DNA from: Pseudoalteromonas sp. XI10
GTDB lineage: Bacteria > Pseudomonadota > Gammaproteobacteria > Enterobacterales > Alteromonadaceae
NCBI RefSeq assembly: GCF_001469895.1
Contig: NZ_LOPY01000051.1
Span: 62,001-126,000 of the forward strand
Direction: 5' to 3'
DNA: 64,000 nucleotides
Below are positions 17,634 to 28,165 of this stretch, in pieces (positions within the stretch are counted from its first letter, which is position 1; every line of letters begins with the position of its first letter). Under the pieces are notes generated by a model. That model was not told the DNA's origin. It did no database searches and saw nothing but the letters and a program-made list of their open reading frames with translations. The translations under genes were made by a program, and so were the position numbers.

Positions 17634-20091
17634 TGCTTCCTTTTTTTGCATACTCTTTCTCAACTTTTTGAGTAATTTCATCACTTAAACGCAGCGCTCT
17701 AAGCAAGGTAAATACATTCTCTTCATGGTTATAATTAAAGTTCACTGCTTGCTGCTGCGCTTCATTATAACCCTCTAAATTAACACCTAAATGCAACCAT
17801 CCATCCGGTTTGAGGTTAACACTGCTGCGTAGTTTTTTAATATCTAAATTCTCAAGTAAACTCAGCGTGGTGCTCAGCTCTTGTTGCTGCGCTTTTACAG
17901 CTTCAAAACCTGCGTTATTGGAAATCAGTAATTTACCATCACCTTGATTAACTAGCTGCCCTTGCTTTACCTCTATCCCCTGTTTGCTTATAACAACAGG
18001 TAAGGTGCCTGCTAAGCGCCCGCTTAAGCTAATGCCAGACTCAGCATCAAGGGTGACCAATTTACTGGCATCAATATTTTCAAATTTAACAGTCGCGGTT
18101 TGGTTATCACTGAGTGGGCAGTACTTATTCACCACAAATGCGCCTCCCATAACCTGACCAGTTAGATTAGCTGCGCAAGGCTGATTAGCCGTTACCTGCA
18201 ACTGACCTTGTATATTTTTGACCACGGCACCTGCGCGCAATTCATTGAGTGTAAATTTAGTCGCTGTAATATTAAGCTGGCCTGAATTAAACGTGCCGTT
18301 CAAATTCACTGCAAAATCATTCGCTAGATAATCATTATAAAGCGCACTAAGTTTATCTATCTGCAAATTACCCTTTGCTTGTTGAAGATTTACATCCCCT
18401 TTTATATTGCCCGAAACGACTCCATCGGTGACTGTAGCAAGCGGCTCAAACTGAGCAATTATTGGGTTAAGTTTGGATACGGCTTGCTCTGGTATCACCA
18501 GTTCAAATGGGTGTGCAACCTCAGACATATGATGACTAACAAGCGCTTCAAAGCCATCTGCAAATACATGATGCGTTGCCTGCAAGGCGCGGCTTTGAAG
18601 AGCCTTTGTAACGACAGACAACTTATTTAAGCTAAGCTCTGGTGTTGATAATTTAGCGGCGGTGGTTTTGGCATCAATATCAGCAAATAATTCTCCCACA
18701 CTGAGGTCTGTACTAAGGGTTAGCTCATTACTTATTTTTACTGCGCTAATATCATCATAATTTAATGATTTAACCTTGCTATTGGCTTTAACAACAAGGT
18801 GCTGCTGGGCATTATACTCAGCGTCAATCGCGCTGCTAAAATCAGCTATCTGTGCACCCGATATTAGCGCATTTTTAGCACTGATATTGGTATTCAGTTT
18901 AGCTGTAGGACTAGTAAATAACTCATCGATATCTAGCTTTCCTTTAGCCCCAATACCCTCAACCAGAGCAGCGTCAGCCTGAAAGTCTAAAAATCCAGGT
19001 AATGACTCCATTGAAAGTTGAAAATCAGCGCTAACGCTGCTTTCATGCAAATGCGCATTGAGTTTAAGCTCATCTATATCTTTACTATTAAAATCAATGC
19101 TAACTTGGCTATTAAGTGATGCGAGCGGATCCAGCAAAGAAAGGCTCGTATTACTGACTGCCACCTCACTTAGCCCTTCTGTAGCTTGCAGCTTTACGAT
19201 TGGGGCTGATAGATTTTTATCTTCTACAATAACTGGTTTTTCAAAGTGTAACTGCCAAGTAAGCGGTAACTGGGCTTCAATAAATGATTGATGCTGTTGA
19301 TCTGCTATGGAGTTTAAGCAATCTCGGTTTGCGCTAAGCTGATTTTGTAAAGCTGATAAATCCGCGTATAAATGCTGTTGATTTAATTGATACTTAGCAC
19401 TCAATTGCCCTTCAGTGTTAAAGCCTAGGTCGCACTGCTTTATTGCATGCTGATAACTTGCATTAATTGAGCTTTCAATTGCAACTGTAATTCCATCAAA
19501 CTTAATCTGTGACTGAGTGGTAAAATGGCTGTTTGTTGGCAATGTTACGAACCGCTCTGCCACTTGCTCATCAAACGTGATGTTGGCTTTGACTTCATAA
19601 TTAGATATTACAACGTCAGCATTGAGATCCCGTGAAATCGTAAAATGATTTAGACGTTTTTCTTGTATCGCCAGCCTAACAGGGTTTTTGGTAAACGGTG
19701 AGACTACGTCAAGCTGCTGAATGCTTATTAGCGGTCTTTGCTCGGGTAATACCAAGGCAAGCTTTTTAAATTCAGTTTGTGAAGTGTCAGGTTGTTGATT
19801 ATTAGTCTGATTGCTAATTATAAGATTGGCTCGAGAAACACTAACCTGTTGCTTGTTCGCAATAATGCCTGCTAACTCAATTTGCTGCCCTTGGTAGGTT
19901 AAGCATAATTTCTCGATATTCAAATCAAGCTGGCGAGTCAATGACCAATCAATGCAGTGAAGCTCAGCGCCATTTTTACTGAGCATAGGCGTTAAATACC
20001 ACGATGTCAGAGGTAATCTGAACAGATAAGCCAACAGCACCATGCTTAGCACGATACCTAGCAACCCAACACACGCTCGCTTAAAACTCAA
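17623..20091 (-). CDS. ydbH: YdbH, AsmA-like intermembrane lipid-transport protein
   Basis: An 822-residue protein with one N-terminal membrane anchor (VGLLGIVLSMVLLAYLFRL) and a long beta-rich periplasmic body of the AsmA-like/DUF repeat type, ending in the YdbH C-terminal domain (LRALRLSDEITQKVEKEY). In E. coli, YdbH, TamB and YhdP act redundantly to carry phospholipids from inner to outer membrane. Its partners ynbE and ydbL follow directly. The start is TTG at 20089-20091, behind a strong AAGGAGAG site; no in-frame ATG fits the anchor as well. A six-copy 7-base repeat lies just upstream of that site. Confidence 0.9.
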   Translation of the reverse strand: MSFKRACVGLLGIVLSMVLLAYLFRLPLTSWYLTPMLSKNGAELHCIDWSLTRQLDLNIEKLCLTYQGQQIELAGIIANKQQVSVSRANLIISNQTNNQQPDTSQTEFKKLALVLPEQRPLISIQQLDVVSPFTKNPVRLAIQEKRLNHFTISRDLNADVVISNYEVKANITFDEQVAERFVTLPTNSHFTTQSQIKFDGITVAIESSINASYQHAIKQCDLGFNTEGQLSAKYQLNQQHLYADLSALQNQLSANRDCLNSIADQQHQSFIEAQLPLTWQLHFEKPVIVEDKNLSAPIVKLQATEGLSEVAVSNTSLSLLDPLASLNSQVSIDFNSKDIDELKLNAHLHESSVSADFQLSMESLPGFLDFQADAALVEGIGAKGKLDIDELFTSPTAKLNTNISAKNALISGAQIADFSSAIDAEYNAQQHLVVKANSKVKSLNYDDISAVKISNELTLSTDLSVGELFADIDAKTTAAKLSTPELSLNKLSVVTKALQSRALQATHHVFADGFEALVSHHMSEVAHPFELVIPEQAVSKLNPIIAQFEPLATVTDGVVSGNIKGDVNLQQAKGNLQIDKLSALYNDYLANDFAVNLNGTFNSGQLNITATKFTLNELRAGAVVKNIQGQLQVTANQPCAANLTGQVMGGAFVVNKYCPLSDNQTATVKFENIDASKLVTLDAESGISLSGRLAGTLPVVISKQGIEVKQGQLVNQGDGKLLISNNAGFEAVKAQQQELSTTLSLLENLDIKKLRSSVNLKPDGWLHLGVNLEGYNEAQQQAVNFNYNHEENVFTLLRALRLSDEITQKVEKEYAKKGSNDG

Positions 20092-20103
20092 AAAACTCTC
20101 CTT

Positions 20104-20145
20104 GCTTCTCGCTTCTCGCTTCTCGCTTCTCGCTTCTCGCTTCTC
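20104..20145. repeat. six tandem copies of GCTTCTC beside the ydbH ribosome-binding site
   Basis: The 7-base unit GCTTCTC is repeated six times without error over 42 bases. On the minus strand it lies immediately 5' of the AAGGAGAG ribosome-binding site and TTG start of ydbH, and about 15 bases beyond the purL terminator. Copy-number change would alter the ydbH leader or promoter spacing but not the reading frame. Confidence 0.95.
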
Positions 20146-20157
20146 AGAACATTATAA

Positions 20158-20193
20158 ACAAAAAGGCCACACATGATAGTGCAGCCTTTTTAG
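20158..20193 (-). terminator. terminator after purL
   Basis: On the minus strand AAAAAGGC (20184-20191) pairs with GCCTTTTT (20160-20167), with an inner CAC/GTG stem and a run of T at the end. It lies about 55 bases past the purL stop. Confidence 0.75.
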
Positions 20194-20245
20194 TTTAAAC
20201 GGTTTGTATGAACCTAGCTTGTATAGCTAGGCACACAATTAAGTT

Positions 20246-23200
20246 CTAGCCAACGTTTTTACGTGCGTTGCGGAACATACGCATCCATGGGCTATCCTCT
20301 GTCCACTCATCTGGGTGCCATGAGTTAGCAACAGTACGGAATACACGCTCAGGGTGCGGCATCATAACCGTTGCACGGCCATCAGTAGAGGTAATACCTG
20401 TGATACCTTCTGGAGAGCCATTCGGGTTAGCTGGGTATTGCGTTGTTGGGTTACCGTAGTTATCAACAAACTTCACTGCCACAGTACCTGATTCAAGCGC
20501 TGCTTTAACTGCATCACCGTTTGCGAACTCAGCATGACCTTCACCGTGAGAAACAGCGATAGGCATACGAGAACCAGCCATACCATTAAAGAATACCGAT
20601 GGGTTTTCTTGCACTTCTACAAGGCTAAAGCGAGCTTCAAAACGCTCCGACTTATTCGTTACGAAACGTGGCCAGTGCTCAGTGCCCGGGATCAATTCTT
20701 TCAATGTTGAAAGCATTTGACAGCCATTACATACACCTAAGCTGAATGTATCTTCGCGGTGGAAGAAGCTTTGGAACTGCTCACGCGCCATCTCATTGAA
20801 TAAGATTGACTTAGCCCAGCCTTCACCTGCACCTAATACGTCACCGTAAGAGAAACCACCACATGCCACTAAGCCTTTAAATTGCTCAAGTGTTAAACGA
20901 CCTTCAAGAATGTCGCTCATGTGTACGTCAACCGCGGCAAAGCCTGCACGGTTAAATGCCGCAGCCATTTCTAAGTGAGAGTTAACACCTTGCTCACGTA
21001 GAATCGCCATTTTCGGCTTCGCACCAGTTGCAATGTAAGGCGCTGCAACATCTTCGTTTAAGTCAAAGTTTAGTTTTACATTAAGACCAGGGTCTTTTGC
21101 GTCAAACTTAGCGTCAAACTCTTGCTTAGCACACTCCGGGTTATCGCGACGAGCTTGCATTTGGTAAGTTGTTTCTGCCCAAATAGTACGAAGCTCAGTA
21201 CGCGTGTGGTTAAGAACCACATCATCACCACGAGTGAATACCACGCGGTCATCAGCGTTTAGTGCGCCAATTTCATGGCTGATAGCTGCTAGACCGTGGT
21301 CTGCAAGAACCGCTTTAACTGCGTCTAAGTCAGCGTTTGCCACTTGGATAACCGCACCTAGCTCTTCATTGTAAAGCGCTTCGATATCTGAACCTGTTAA
21401 GCCAGCAAGGTCTACTGTTACACCCGTGTGACCAGCAAATGCCATTTCAGCAACCGTAGTGAATAAACCACCGTCTGAACGGTCATGGTAAGCAAGTAGC
21501 TTGTTATCAGCAACAAGCGCTTGCATTGCTTCGTAGAAGCCTTTTAATAGTGCAGGGTTATCAACATCAGGTGTTACATCACCTAGTTGCTTATAAACCT
21601 GTGCAAGGCTTGATGCGCCCATACGGTTTTGACCCGCACCTAAATCAACTAATAATAGTGATGACTCACCTTTATCAGTACGTAGCTGTGGCGTTACTGT
21701 TTTACGCACATCTTCAACACGACCAAAGGCTGTAATGATCAATGATAATGGCGCAGTAACCGATTTTTGCTCACCGTTTTCATCCCATTGAGTTTTCATC
21801 GACATTGAGTCTTTACCCACAGGGATAGTTAAACCAAGTGCCGGACAAAGCTCTTCACCTACTGCTTTAACAGCTTCGTAAAGACCTGCATCTTCGCCAG
21901 GGTGACCTGCTGCAGCCATCCAGTTTGCAGATAGCTTGATATTTTCAAGGCCACCGATGTTAGCACACGCGATGTTCGTTAGTGACTCAGCCACAGCTAA
22001 ACGAGCAGAAGCACCGTAGTTTAAAAGTGCAGCTGGTGTACGTTCACCTAGTGACATTGCTTCACCGTGGTAAGTATCAAACGCAGCGGCTGTTACCGCA
22101 CAGTTTGCTACTGGCACCTGCCAAGGACCTACCATTTGATCTCGAGCAACTAAACCCGTTACCGTACGGTCACCAATGGTGATTAAGAATGTTTTCTCAG
22201 CAATCGTTGGTAAGCGTAATAAACGCTGTGCAGCGTCTGCCGCATCAATGTTAGCAACGTCTAATGGTTGCGATTGTGCTTTTTTCGATTCAACTTCGCG
22301 GTGCATTTTTGGTGCTTTACCAAGTAAAACATCAAGCGGAAGATCAACTGGGTTGTTACCGAAGTGGCTATCTTCAACCGTTAAGTGACGCTCTTCTGTT
22401 GCTTCACCAATAACAGCGTATTCTGCTCGCTCACGTTTACAGATTGCTTCGAAGCGCGCGAAGTCTTCTGCTGCAACTGCTAATACGTAACGCTCTTGAG
22501 ATTCGTTACACCAAATTTCGTGTGGTGCCATACCCGGCTCATCGTTTGGAATGTCACGAAGTTGGAATTTACCACCACGACCACCGTCGTCTACAAGCTC
22601 AGGGAATGCGTTTGAAAGACCACCTGCGCCCACATCGTGGATGAAAGCAATTGGGTTTGCATCACCTAGCTGCCAACATTTGTCGATAACTTCCTGACAA
22701 CGACGTTCCATTTCTGGGTTTTCACGCTGTACAGATGCAAAGTCTAAGTCTTCGTTTGATTGACCTGATGTCATACTAGAGGCAGCACCACCACCAAGGC
22801 CGATGTTCATTGCCGGACCACCCAGTGCAATTAGCTTAGCACCTACAGGGATTTCACCCTTTTGAACATGTTCAGAACGAATGTTACCTAAACCACCTGC
22901 AAGCATGATTGGCTTGTGGTAACCACGTACTTCTTCACCGTTATGGCTTGATACTTTCTCTTCGTATGTACGGAAGTAACCAAGTAAGTTAGGACGACCA
23001 AATTCGTTATTGAATGCCGCGCCACCTAATGGACCTTCAGTCATAATATCAAGTGCATTAACGATACGACCAGGCTTACCGAAGTCTGTTTCCCATGGCT
23101 GCTCGTAACCAGGAATACGTAGGTTAGATACAGTGAAGCCAACTAAACCAGCTTTAGGTTTAGAGCCGCGGCCTGTTGCACCTTCATCACGGATCTCACC

Positions 23201-24130
23201 ACCAGAACCTGTTGATGCACCTGAGAATGGCGCAATCGCTGTTGGGTGGTTGTGAGTTTCAACTTTCATCAAGATTTCGATGTTTTCTTGATGGTACGCG
23301 TACTCACCCTCAACATTAGGGAAGAAACGACCTGCTAACGAGCCCTTCATTACCGCTGCGTTATCTTTATAAGCAGATAGTACGTTTTCAGGGTTTTGCT
23401 CGTAAGTGTTTTTGATCATTTTGAACAATGATTTTGGCTGTTCGATGCCATCAATTGTCCAATCGGCGTTAAAGATTTTGTGACGACAATGCTCAGAGTT
23501 TGCTTGCGCAAACATGAATAATTCGATGTCGTTCGGGTTACGCCCTAACTTTTGGAAATTTTCTACCAAGTAATCAATTTCGTCATCTGCAAGCGCAAAA
23601 CCTTGCTCAACGTTTGCTTTAGCAAGCGCTTCACGGCCACCACCTAAAATGTCAACTGATGACATTGGACGCGGTTCATCATGACGGAATAATTTAGCTG
23701 CATCAGCCATATCCGCGTGCGTTGCTTCAGTCATACGGTCATGTAATAACGCTGCAACTTCAGCTGTTTGCTCAGCTGATAAATTACCTTCTACGTAGTA
23801 TGCAATACCACGCTCAACACGGTGAACTTGGCTTAAGCCACAGTTATGTGCGATGTCAGTTGCTTTTGATGCCCAAGGCGAGATAGTACCTGGACGCGGC
23901 GTTACAAGAATTAACGTGCCAGCAGGGGTATGCTCGGCAATTGTTGGACCATAAGTAAGCAGTTTTTCCAGCTTGGTTTGCTCATCAGCTGAAAGCTCGG
24001 CTGTAAGATCAGCAAAATGCATGAACTCAGCATAAACGTCAGTGACTGGAAGTTGTGCCTGTTGGCAACGCGCTAAAATTTTCTGAACTCTAAAATCGGA
24101 AAGTGCTGGTGCACCACGAAGGATCAACAT
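20246..24130 (-). CDS. purL: phosphoribosylformylglycinamidine synthase
   Basis: The large, single-chain PurL converts FGAR to FGAM with glutamine and ATP, step four of purine synthesis. Domains run in order: PurS-like N-terminus (about 1-150), linker, two AIRS-like ATPase halves (about 215-1030; for example [21 protein letters not shown] [22 protein letters not shown]) and a class I glutaminase (about 1040-1294) with nucleophile cysteine in [10 protein letters not shown] and PHPERVFR. The frame opens at 24142, but the ATG at 24130 ([13 protein letters not shown]) aligns with the E. coli start and gives 1294 residues. No clear ribosome-binding site decides between them. Confidence 0.96.
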   Translation of the reverse strand: MLILRGAPALSDFRVQKILARCQQAQLPVTDVYAEFMHFADLTAELSADEQTKLEKLLTYGPTIAEHTPAGTLILVTPRPGTISPWASKATDIAHNCGLSQVHRVERGIAYYVEGNLSAEQTAEVAALLHDRMTEATHADMADAAKLFRHDEPRPMSSVDILGGGREALAKANVEQGFALADDEIDYLVENFQKLGRNPNDIELFMFAQANSEHCRHKIFNADWTIDGIEQPKSLFKMIKNTYEQNPENVLSAYKDNAAVMKGSLAGRFFPNVEGEYAYHQENIEILMKVETHNHPTAIAPFSGASTGSGGEIRDEGATGRGSKPKAGLVGFTVSNLRIPGYEQPWETDFGKPGRIVNALDIMTEGPLGGAAFNNEFGRPNLLGYFRTYEEKVSSHNGEEVRGYHKPIMLAGGLGNIRSEHVQKGEIPVGAKLIALGGPAMNIGLGGGAASSMTSGQSNEDLDFASVQRENPEMERRCQEVIDKCWQLGDANPIAFIHDVGAGGLSNAFPELVDDGGRGGKFQLRDIPNDEPGMAPHEIWCNESQERYVLAVAAEDFARFEAICKRERAEYAVIGEATEERHLTVEDSHFGNNPVDLPLDVLLGKAPKMHREVESKKAQSQPLDVANIDAADAAQRLLRLPTIAEKTFLITIGDRTVTGLVARDQMVGPWQVPVANCAVTAAAFDTYHGEAMSLGERTPAALLNYGASARLAVAESLTNIACANIGGLENIKLSANWMAAAGHPGEDAGLYEAVKAVGEELCPALGLTIPVGKDSMSMKTQWDENGEQKSVTAPLSLIITAFGRVEDVRKTVTPQLRTDKGESSLLLVDLGAGQNRMGASSLAQVYKQLGDVTPDVDNPALLKGFYEAMQALVADNKLLAYHDRSDGGLFTTVAEMAFAGHTGVTVDLAGLTGSDIEALYNEELGAVIQVANADLDAVKAVLADHGLAAISHEIGALNADDRVVFTRGDDVVLNHTRTELRTIWAETTYQMQARRDNPECAKQEFDAKFDAKDPGLNVKLNFDLNEDVAAPYIATGAKPKMAILREQGVNSHLEMAAAFNRAGFAAVDVHMSDILEGRLTLEQFKGLVACGGFSYGDVLGAGEGWAKSILFNEMAREQFQSFFHREDTFSLGVCNGCQMLSTLKELIPGTEHWPRFVTNKSERFEARFSLVEVQENPSVFFNGMAGSRMPIAVSHGEGHAEFANGDAVKAALESGTVAVKFVDNYGNPTTQYPANPNGSPEGITGITSTDGRATVMMPHPERVFRTVANSWHPDEWTEDSPWMRMFRNARKNVG

Positions 24131-24441
24131 AGGTATTTTCATCCGGGGTTAGGGATTGAACGATATTTTAGGCGCATATTATAGTGCAAATAACGTCTAG
24201 ATTTAACTCAAAATTACGCTTTTATTTAAATAATCTTCATAACCGCTTTTATGGTTGCAACAATTAACTATCTTAGTCGTCTTTATTTCTTCGCAGGTTC
24301 TTGTTCTGTATGACTTATCTATCATCAACCTTGTTATAGTTATTAATTTTTAAATAGATAATTAAAACTATTCGCCAAGTGACGTGGCTAAGAAGTTTTG
24401 TTATAACACTAAGGTAATGGTTTAAGGGGCATTTATAATCT
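24131..24441. other. A+T-rich intergenic region between purL and mltF
   Basis: About 310 bases separate the divergent purL and mltF starts. I see A+T-rich promoter-like sequence (for example around 24330-24370), but no RNA gene, no convincing PurR palindrome, and no open frame worth calling. Confidence 0.5.
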
Positions 24442-25911
24442 ATGCAAAAGTTACTCGCTATTTTTAGTTTAGTGCTCATGTTATGTGCGTGTGATATGCA
24501 ACAGCAACCGTCGCAACTTGCTCATATCAAGGCACAGAATAAAATTAGAGTAGGCACATTAGCTGGCGCGAGTAACTACTATCAGGCTCCACAAGGTGTG
24601 CAAGGCTTTGAATATGAGCTTGCCCAAGAGTTTGCTGACTATGTTGGTGTAGAGCTCGAGATGGTGCCCTTTTTTAATCTATCCGATATGTTTGCACGCT
24701 TAGAAAGTGGTGATTTAGATATTATAGCTTCAGGCCTTACCTATAACACGATTCGAGCAGAGCATTATCGATTTGGCCCAACCTATCGCACAATTAGCCA
24801 AAAATTAGTTTATAAACAAGGCCGTACTCGCCCTCGAGAGTTTGAGGATTTAACCGGTAATCTCACTGTTTTAGCCAAAAGCAGCCACTCGTTGGCACTA
24901 CAGCAATTAAAACAATTGCATCCTGAACTTAGCTGGAACGAAACAGAAGACATGGATGAAGAAGAGCTTCTGCAAGCAGTTATCGACGGTGAAATTGATT
25001 ACACCCTAGCAGATTCACACACCTTATCGCTGTTTCGCCGCTATCACCCAAATTTGAGTATCGGCTTTTCGGTTACCCGTAACGACCCTATCGCTTGGTT
25101 ACTAAGAAAAGATGGTGACGACTCTTTATATGCCTTGATGGTGCCATTTTTTGGCGACGTGAAAAAAAGCAATCAGCTTTATGTATTAGAAGAAAAATAC
25201 TTCGGCCATGTTCGCCAGTTTAATTATGTGAATACCCTTGCTTATATCGAAGCAATAAAAGACACCTTACCTAAATACCAACCTTGGTTTGAGCAATACG
25301 CAGGTAACATAGACTGGCGATTACTGGCAGCTTTGAGTTATCAAGAATCAATGTGGAACCCAAGGGCTAAGTCACCAACCGGTGTACGTGGCATAATGAT
25401 GCTAACCCAAGCAACAGCAAAACAGGTCGGCGTAACAAACCGACTAGAGCCTGAGCAAAATATTAGAGGTGGTGCGCAATATCTTGCCAAAGTGATTTCT
25501 TGGATCCCTGAGCGCATTCCGCAGCCCGACAGAACCTGGTTTGCCTTGGCCTCTTACAATGTTGGCTGGGGACACGTCAACGACGCACGCATTATTACCG
25601 AGCAAGAAGGTGCAAGCCCCGATAAGTGGGCTGATGTTAAAAAGCGCTTACCGCTTTTAATTAAAAAGCGTTACTATCGAAAAACCAAATATGGTTATGC
25701 CCGTGGCGATGTTGCAGTAAAATACGTTGATAATATTCGTCGCTATTACGACGCACTGGTTTGGCTTGATGAAAATGATGCGATTGCTAACCCAAGCGAA
25801 GAAGAGCAAAGCACTGTAGAAGCTCAACCTGAAGCGCAAGTGAGCGAGCCAAAGCCCAATGACAACACGCAACAAACCAACTCAGAGCAGCAAGAATTAG
25901 AAAACAACTAA
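24442..25911 (+). CDS. mltF: membrane-bound lytic murein transglycosylase F
   Basis: MltF cleaves peptidoglycan between MurNAc and GlcNAc, forming 1,6-anhydro ends. The 489 residues begin with a lipoprotein signal (LMLCAC, lipidated C17). Next comes a periplasmic binding-protein module of the SBP-3 type (about 35-265) that regulates the enzyme. The SLT domain (about 285-420) has its catalytic glutamate in SYQESMWNPRA and the MMLTQATAKQVG segment. The tail after about 455 is Glu/Gln-rich and low in complexity. It stands alone, divergent from purL, which is its usual neighbour in enteric bacteria too. Confidence 0.95.
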   Translation: MQKLLAIFSLVLMLCACDMQQQPSQLAHIKAQNKIRVGTLAGASNYYQAPQGVQGFEYELAQEFADYVGVELEMVPFFNLSDMFARLESGDLDIIASGLTYNTIRAEHYRFGPTYRTISQKLVYKQGRTRPREFEDLTGNLTVLAKSSHSLALQQLKQLHPELSWNETEDMDEEELLQAVIDGEIDYTLADSHTLSLFRRYHPNLSIGFSVTRNDPIAWLLRKDGDDSLYALMVPFFGDVKKSNQLYVLEEKYFGHVRQFNYVNTLAYIEAIKDTLPKYQPWFEQYAGNIDWRLLAALSYQESMWNPRAKSPTGVRGIMMLTQATAKQVGVTNRLEPEQNIRGGAQYLAKVISWIPERIPQPDRTWFALASYNVGWGHVNDARIITEQEGASPDKWADVKKRLPLLIKKRYYRKTKYGYARGDVAVKYVDNIRRYYDALVWLDENDAIANPSEEEQSTVEAQPEAQVSEPKPNDNTQQTNSEQQELENN

Positions 25912-25973
25912 CTTCAAGCACCGAAATCTGTTTACTTGTCATCAAATGATCATTATCTTCCTGTAGAGATCAA

Positions 25974-26004
25974 TATAATGCTTTACTCTCACTTAAGGAG
26001 CACT
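25974..26004 (+). promoter_or_regulatory. candidate -10 box and ribosome-binding site of the 56-residue ORF
   Basis: A perfect TATAAT lies at 25974-25979, and AAGGAG at 25995-26000 stands five bases before the ATG at 26006. The -35 region is poor, so the promoter is tentative, but the ribosome-binding site is strong. Confidence 0.5.
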
Positions 26005-26005
26005 C

Positions 26006-26176
26006 ATGTTAAAAAGAAGACGCACGACACATAAGTTCAAGCGTAATGTTATTTACTCAACGGCGACCCGCCGTCGTATCATGCTACGTAATACACACAA
26101 AAAAGTTATTTGGCGTCGCCGCTTATTTGCGATGCAGTTAATGGAAGCACAAGTTCCTGCAACGCCGGTTGTATAA
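26006..26176 (+). CDS. small, highly basic 56-residue protein
   Basis: A complete short frame, ATG at 26006 to TAA at 26174-26176, encodes 56 residues. It begins MLKRRRTTHKFKRN, continues with TATRRRIMLRNTHKKVIWRRR, and ends with an acidic/hydrophobic tail PATPVV. About one third of residues are Lys, Arg or His, mostly in the first 40, which suggests RNA, DNA or ribosome contact. A strong AAGGAG site five bases before the ATG and a TATAAT upstream support expression. Its stop touches the stop of the convergent tadA with no gap. I do not recognise the family; it is not a standard ribosomal protein. Confidence 0.7.
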   Translation: MLKRRRTTHKFKRNVIYSTATRRRIMLRNTHKKVIWRRRLFAMQLMEAQVPATPVV

Positions 26177-26677
<501 letters not shown>

Positions 26678-26854
26678 TCACACAAATCTTGTAAAACTGT
26701 GAGTAATTATACCTAGTTAGTGAAAAATGTCGGCAATAAATACTGCTACACTTAAAAATTAACGCAAAATTTAGTGGCTTTTTCATGGCTCAATGGACCC
26801 ATATTGCGCTATAATCTCGCGCTTTTTTTATTTAGCTTACAACACGGGTAGCAA

Positions 26855-28159
26855 ATGAAATTTCCTGGACGCCGCAGGCATAAACATTATTTTCCGGTGG
26901 AAGCCAAAGATCCACTGACGAATCAACTTAACTCAACCGACCGACTACAACGTAGTTATATTACGGGTATCGACCAAATTGTGGTAGATATTGAAGCGAA
27001 AGTTGATCAAGCTTTCCTAGATGAATTTCAATTGCGCCGTGGCATGTCGCAAGTGATCGATAACGATATTACCAACGCACTATACGACAGACTAAAACTC
27101 GACAATATGATCGATTATGAGTTTGCCGGTGGAACGGTAGGTAACACCATGCACAACTACTCTACCCTAGCTGACGACCGTTCAGTGTTGTTAGGGGTAA
27201 TGAGTGAAAATATCAAAATCGGCAGCTATGCATACCGTTTTTTATGTAACACCTCTAGCCGCGTTGACCTTGACTACCTTCAGCCTGTAGATGGCCCTAT
27301 TGGTCGTTGTTTTACTTTAATTGACGAGACCGGTGAGCGTACCTTCGCAATCAGCGCGGGGCTTATGAACCATCTTCGCCCTGAATCAATCGATCAGGCA
27401 CTTATTGAGAATTCATCAGCACTAGTGATCAGCGCATACCTAATGCGTACTCAAGGTGATGAAACCATGACAGAAGCGACCATGCAGGCAGTAAAATATG
27501 CCAATGATGCAGGTGTCCCTGTGGTTTTAACCCTTGGCACTAAGTTTCTAATTGAACAAGACCCTGCTTGGTGGGCTGACTTTGTAAAAGAGCATGTTGA
27601 TATTCTTGCTATGAACGAAGAGGAAGGCCTTGCGATTACCGGCTTTGAAGATCCGCTTCTGGCAGCCGACAAAGCGCTAGATTGGACTGATTTAGTTATT
27701 TGTACGGCTGGCGAAAAAGGCTTGTTTATGGCCGGTTACGTAGACGACTCATTCAAGCGTGAAACAGAATACCCGTTATTACCAGGCGCGATTGCTGACT
27801 TTAACCGTTATGAATTTTCTCGCGCAATGCGTAAAGACGACTGCCAAAACCCAATTCGTGCGTACAGCCACACAGCACCGTTTATGGGCGGCCCAGATAG
27901 TATTAAAAATACCAATGGCGCAGGCGATTGTGCTCTGGCTGCGGTACTGCATGACCTATCGGCAAACGTTTACCACAAACTTAATGTGGCAAACTCAGCG
28001 AAGCATCAGCAGCCTGCTATGACCTACTCATCGCTTGCACAAATTAGTAAATACGCTAACCGTGCAAGTTATGAAGTACTTGTTCAGCACTCGCCACGTT
28101 TATCTCGTGGCTTACCTGAACGTGAAGACTGTTTAGAGCAAGTTTACTGGGATCAGTAA
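26855..28159 (+). CDS. gsk: inosine-guanosine kinase
   Basis: Gsk phosphorylates inosine and guanosine to IMP and GMP, a purine salvage step. The 434 residues belong to the PfkB/ribokinase fold, with the unusual N-terminus MKFPGRRRHKHYFPVE of the family, EFAGGTVGNTMHNYS near residue 90, and the anion-hole motif NTNGAGDCALAAVLHD near 350. A TATAAT at 26810-26815 followed by a GC-rich stretch is a plausible promoter. The gene is monocistronic and meets the convergent glsA six bases on. Confidence 0.95.
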   Translation: MKFPGRRRHKHYFPVEAKDPLTNQLNSTDRLQRSYITGIDQIVVDIEAKVDQAFLDEFQLRRGMSQVIDNDITNALYDRLKLDNMIDYEFAGGTVGNTMHNYSTLADDRSVLLGVMSENIKIGSYAYRFLCNTSSRVDLDYLQPVDGPIGRCFTLIDETGERTFAISAGLMNHLRPESIDQALIENSSALVISAYLMRTQGDETMTEATMQAVKYANDAGVPVVLTLGTKFLIEQDPAWWADFVKEHVDILAMNEEEGLAITGFEDPLLAADKALDWTDLVICTAGEKGLFMAGYVDDSFKRETEYPLLPGAIADFNRYEFSRAMRKDDCQNPIRAYSHTAPFMGGPDSIKNTNGAGDCALAAVLHDLSANVYHKLNVANSAKHQQPAMTYSSLAQISKYANRASYEVLVQHSPRLSRGLPEREDCLEQVYWDQ

Positions 28160-28165
28160 GCGCGA

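Noticed and set aside
20268..22644. Several 60-70 codon plus-strand frames opposite purL
   Set aside because: No ribosome-binding sites and no protein likeness; they are shadows of strong codon bias in a long gene.
24131..24441. PurR-type operator or riboswitch before purL
   Set aside because: No ACGCAAACGTTTGCGT-like palindrome and no convincing structured leader could be found by eye.
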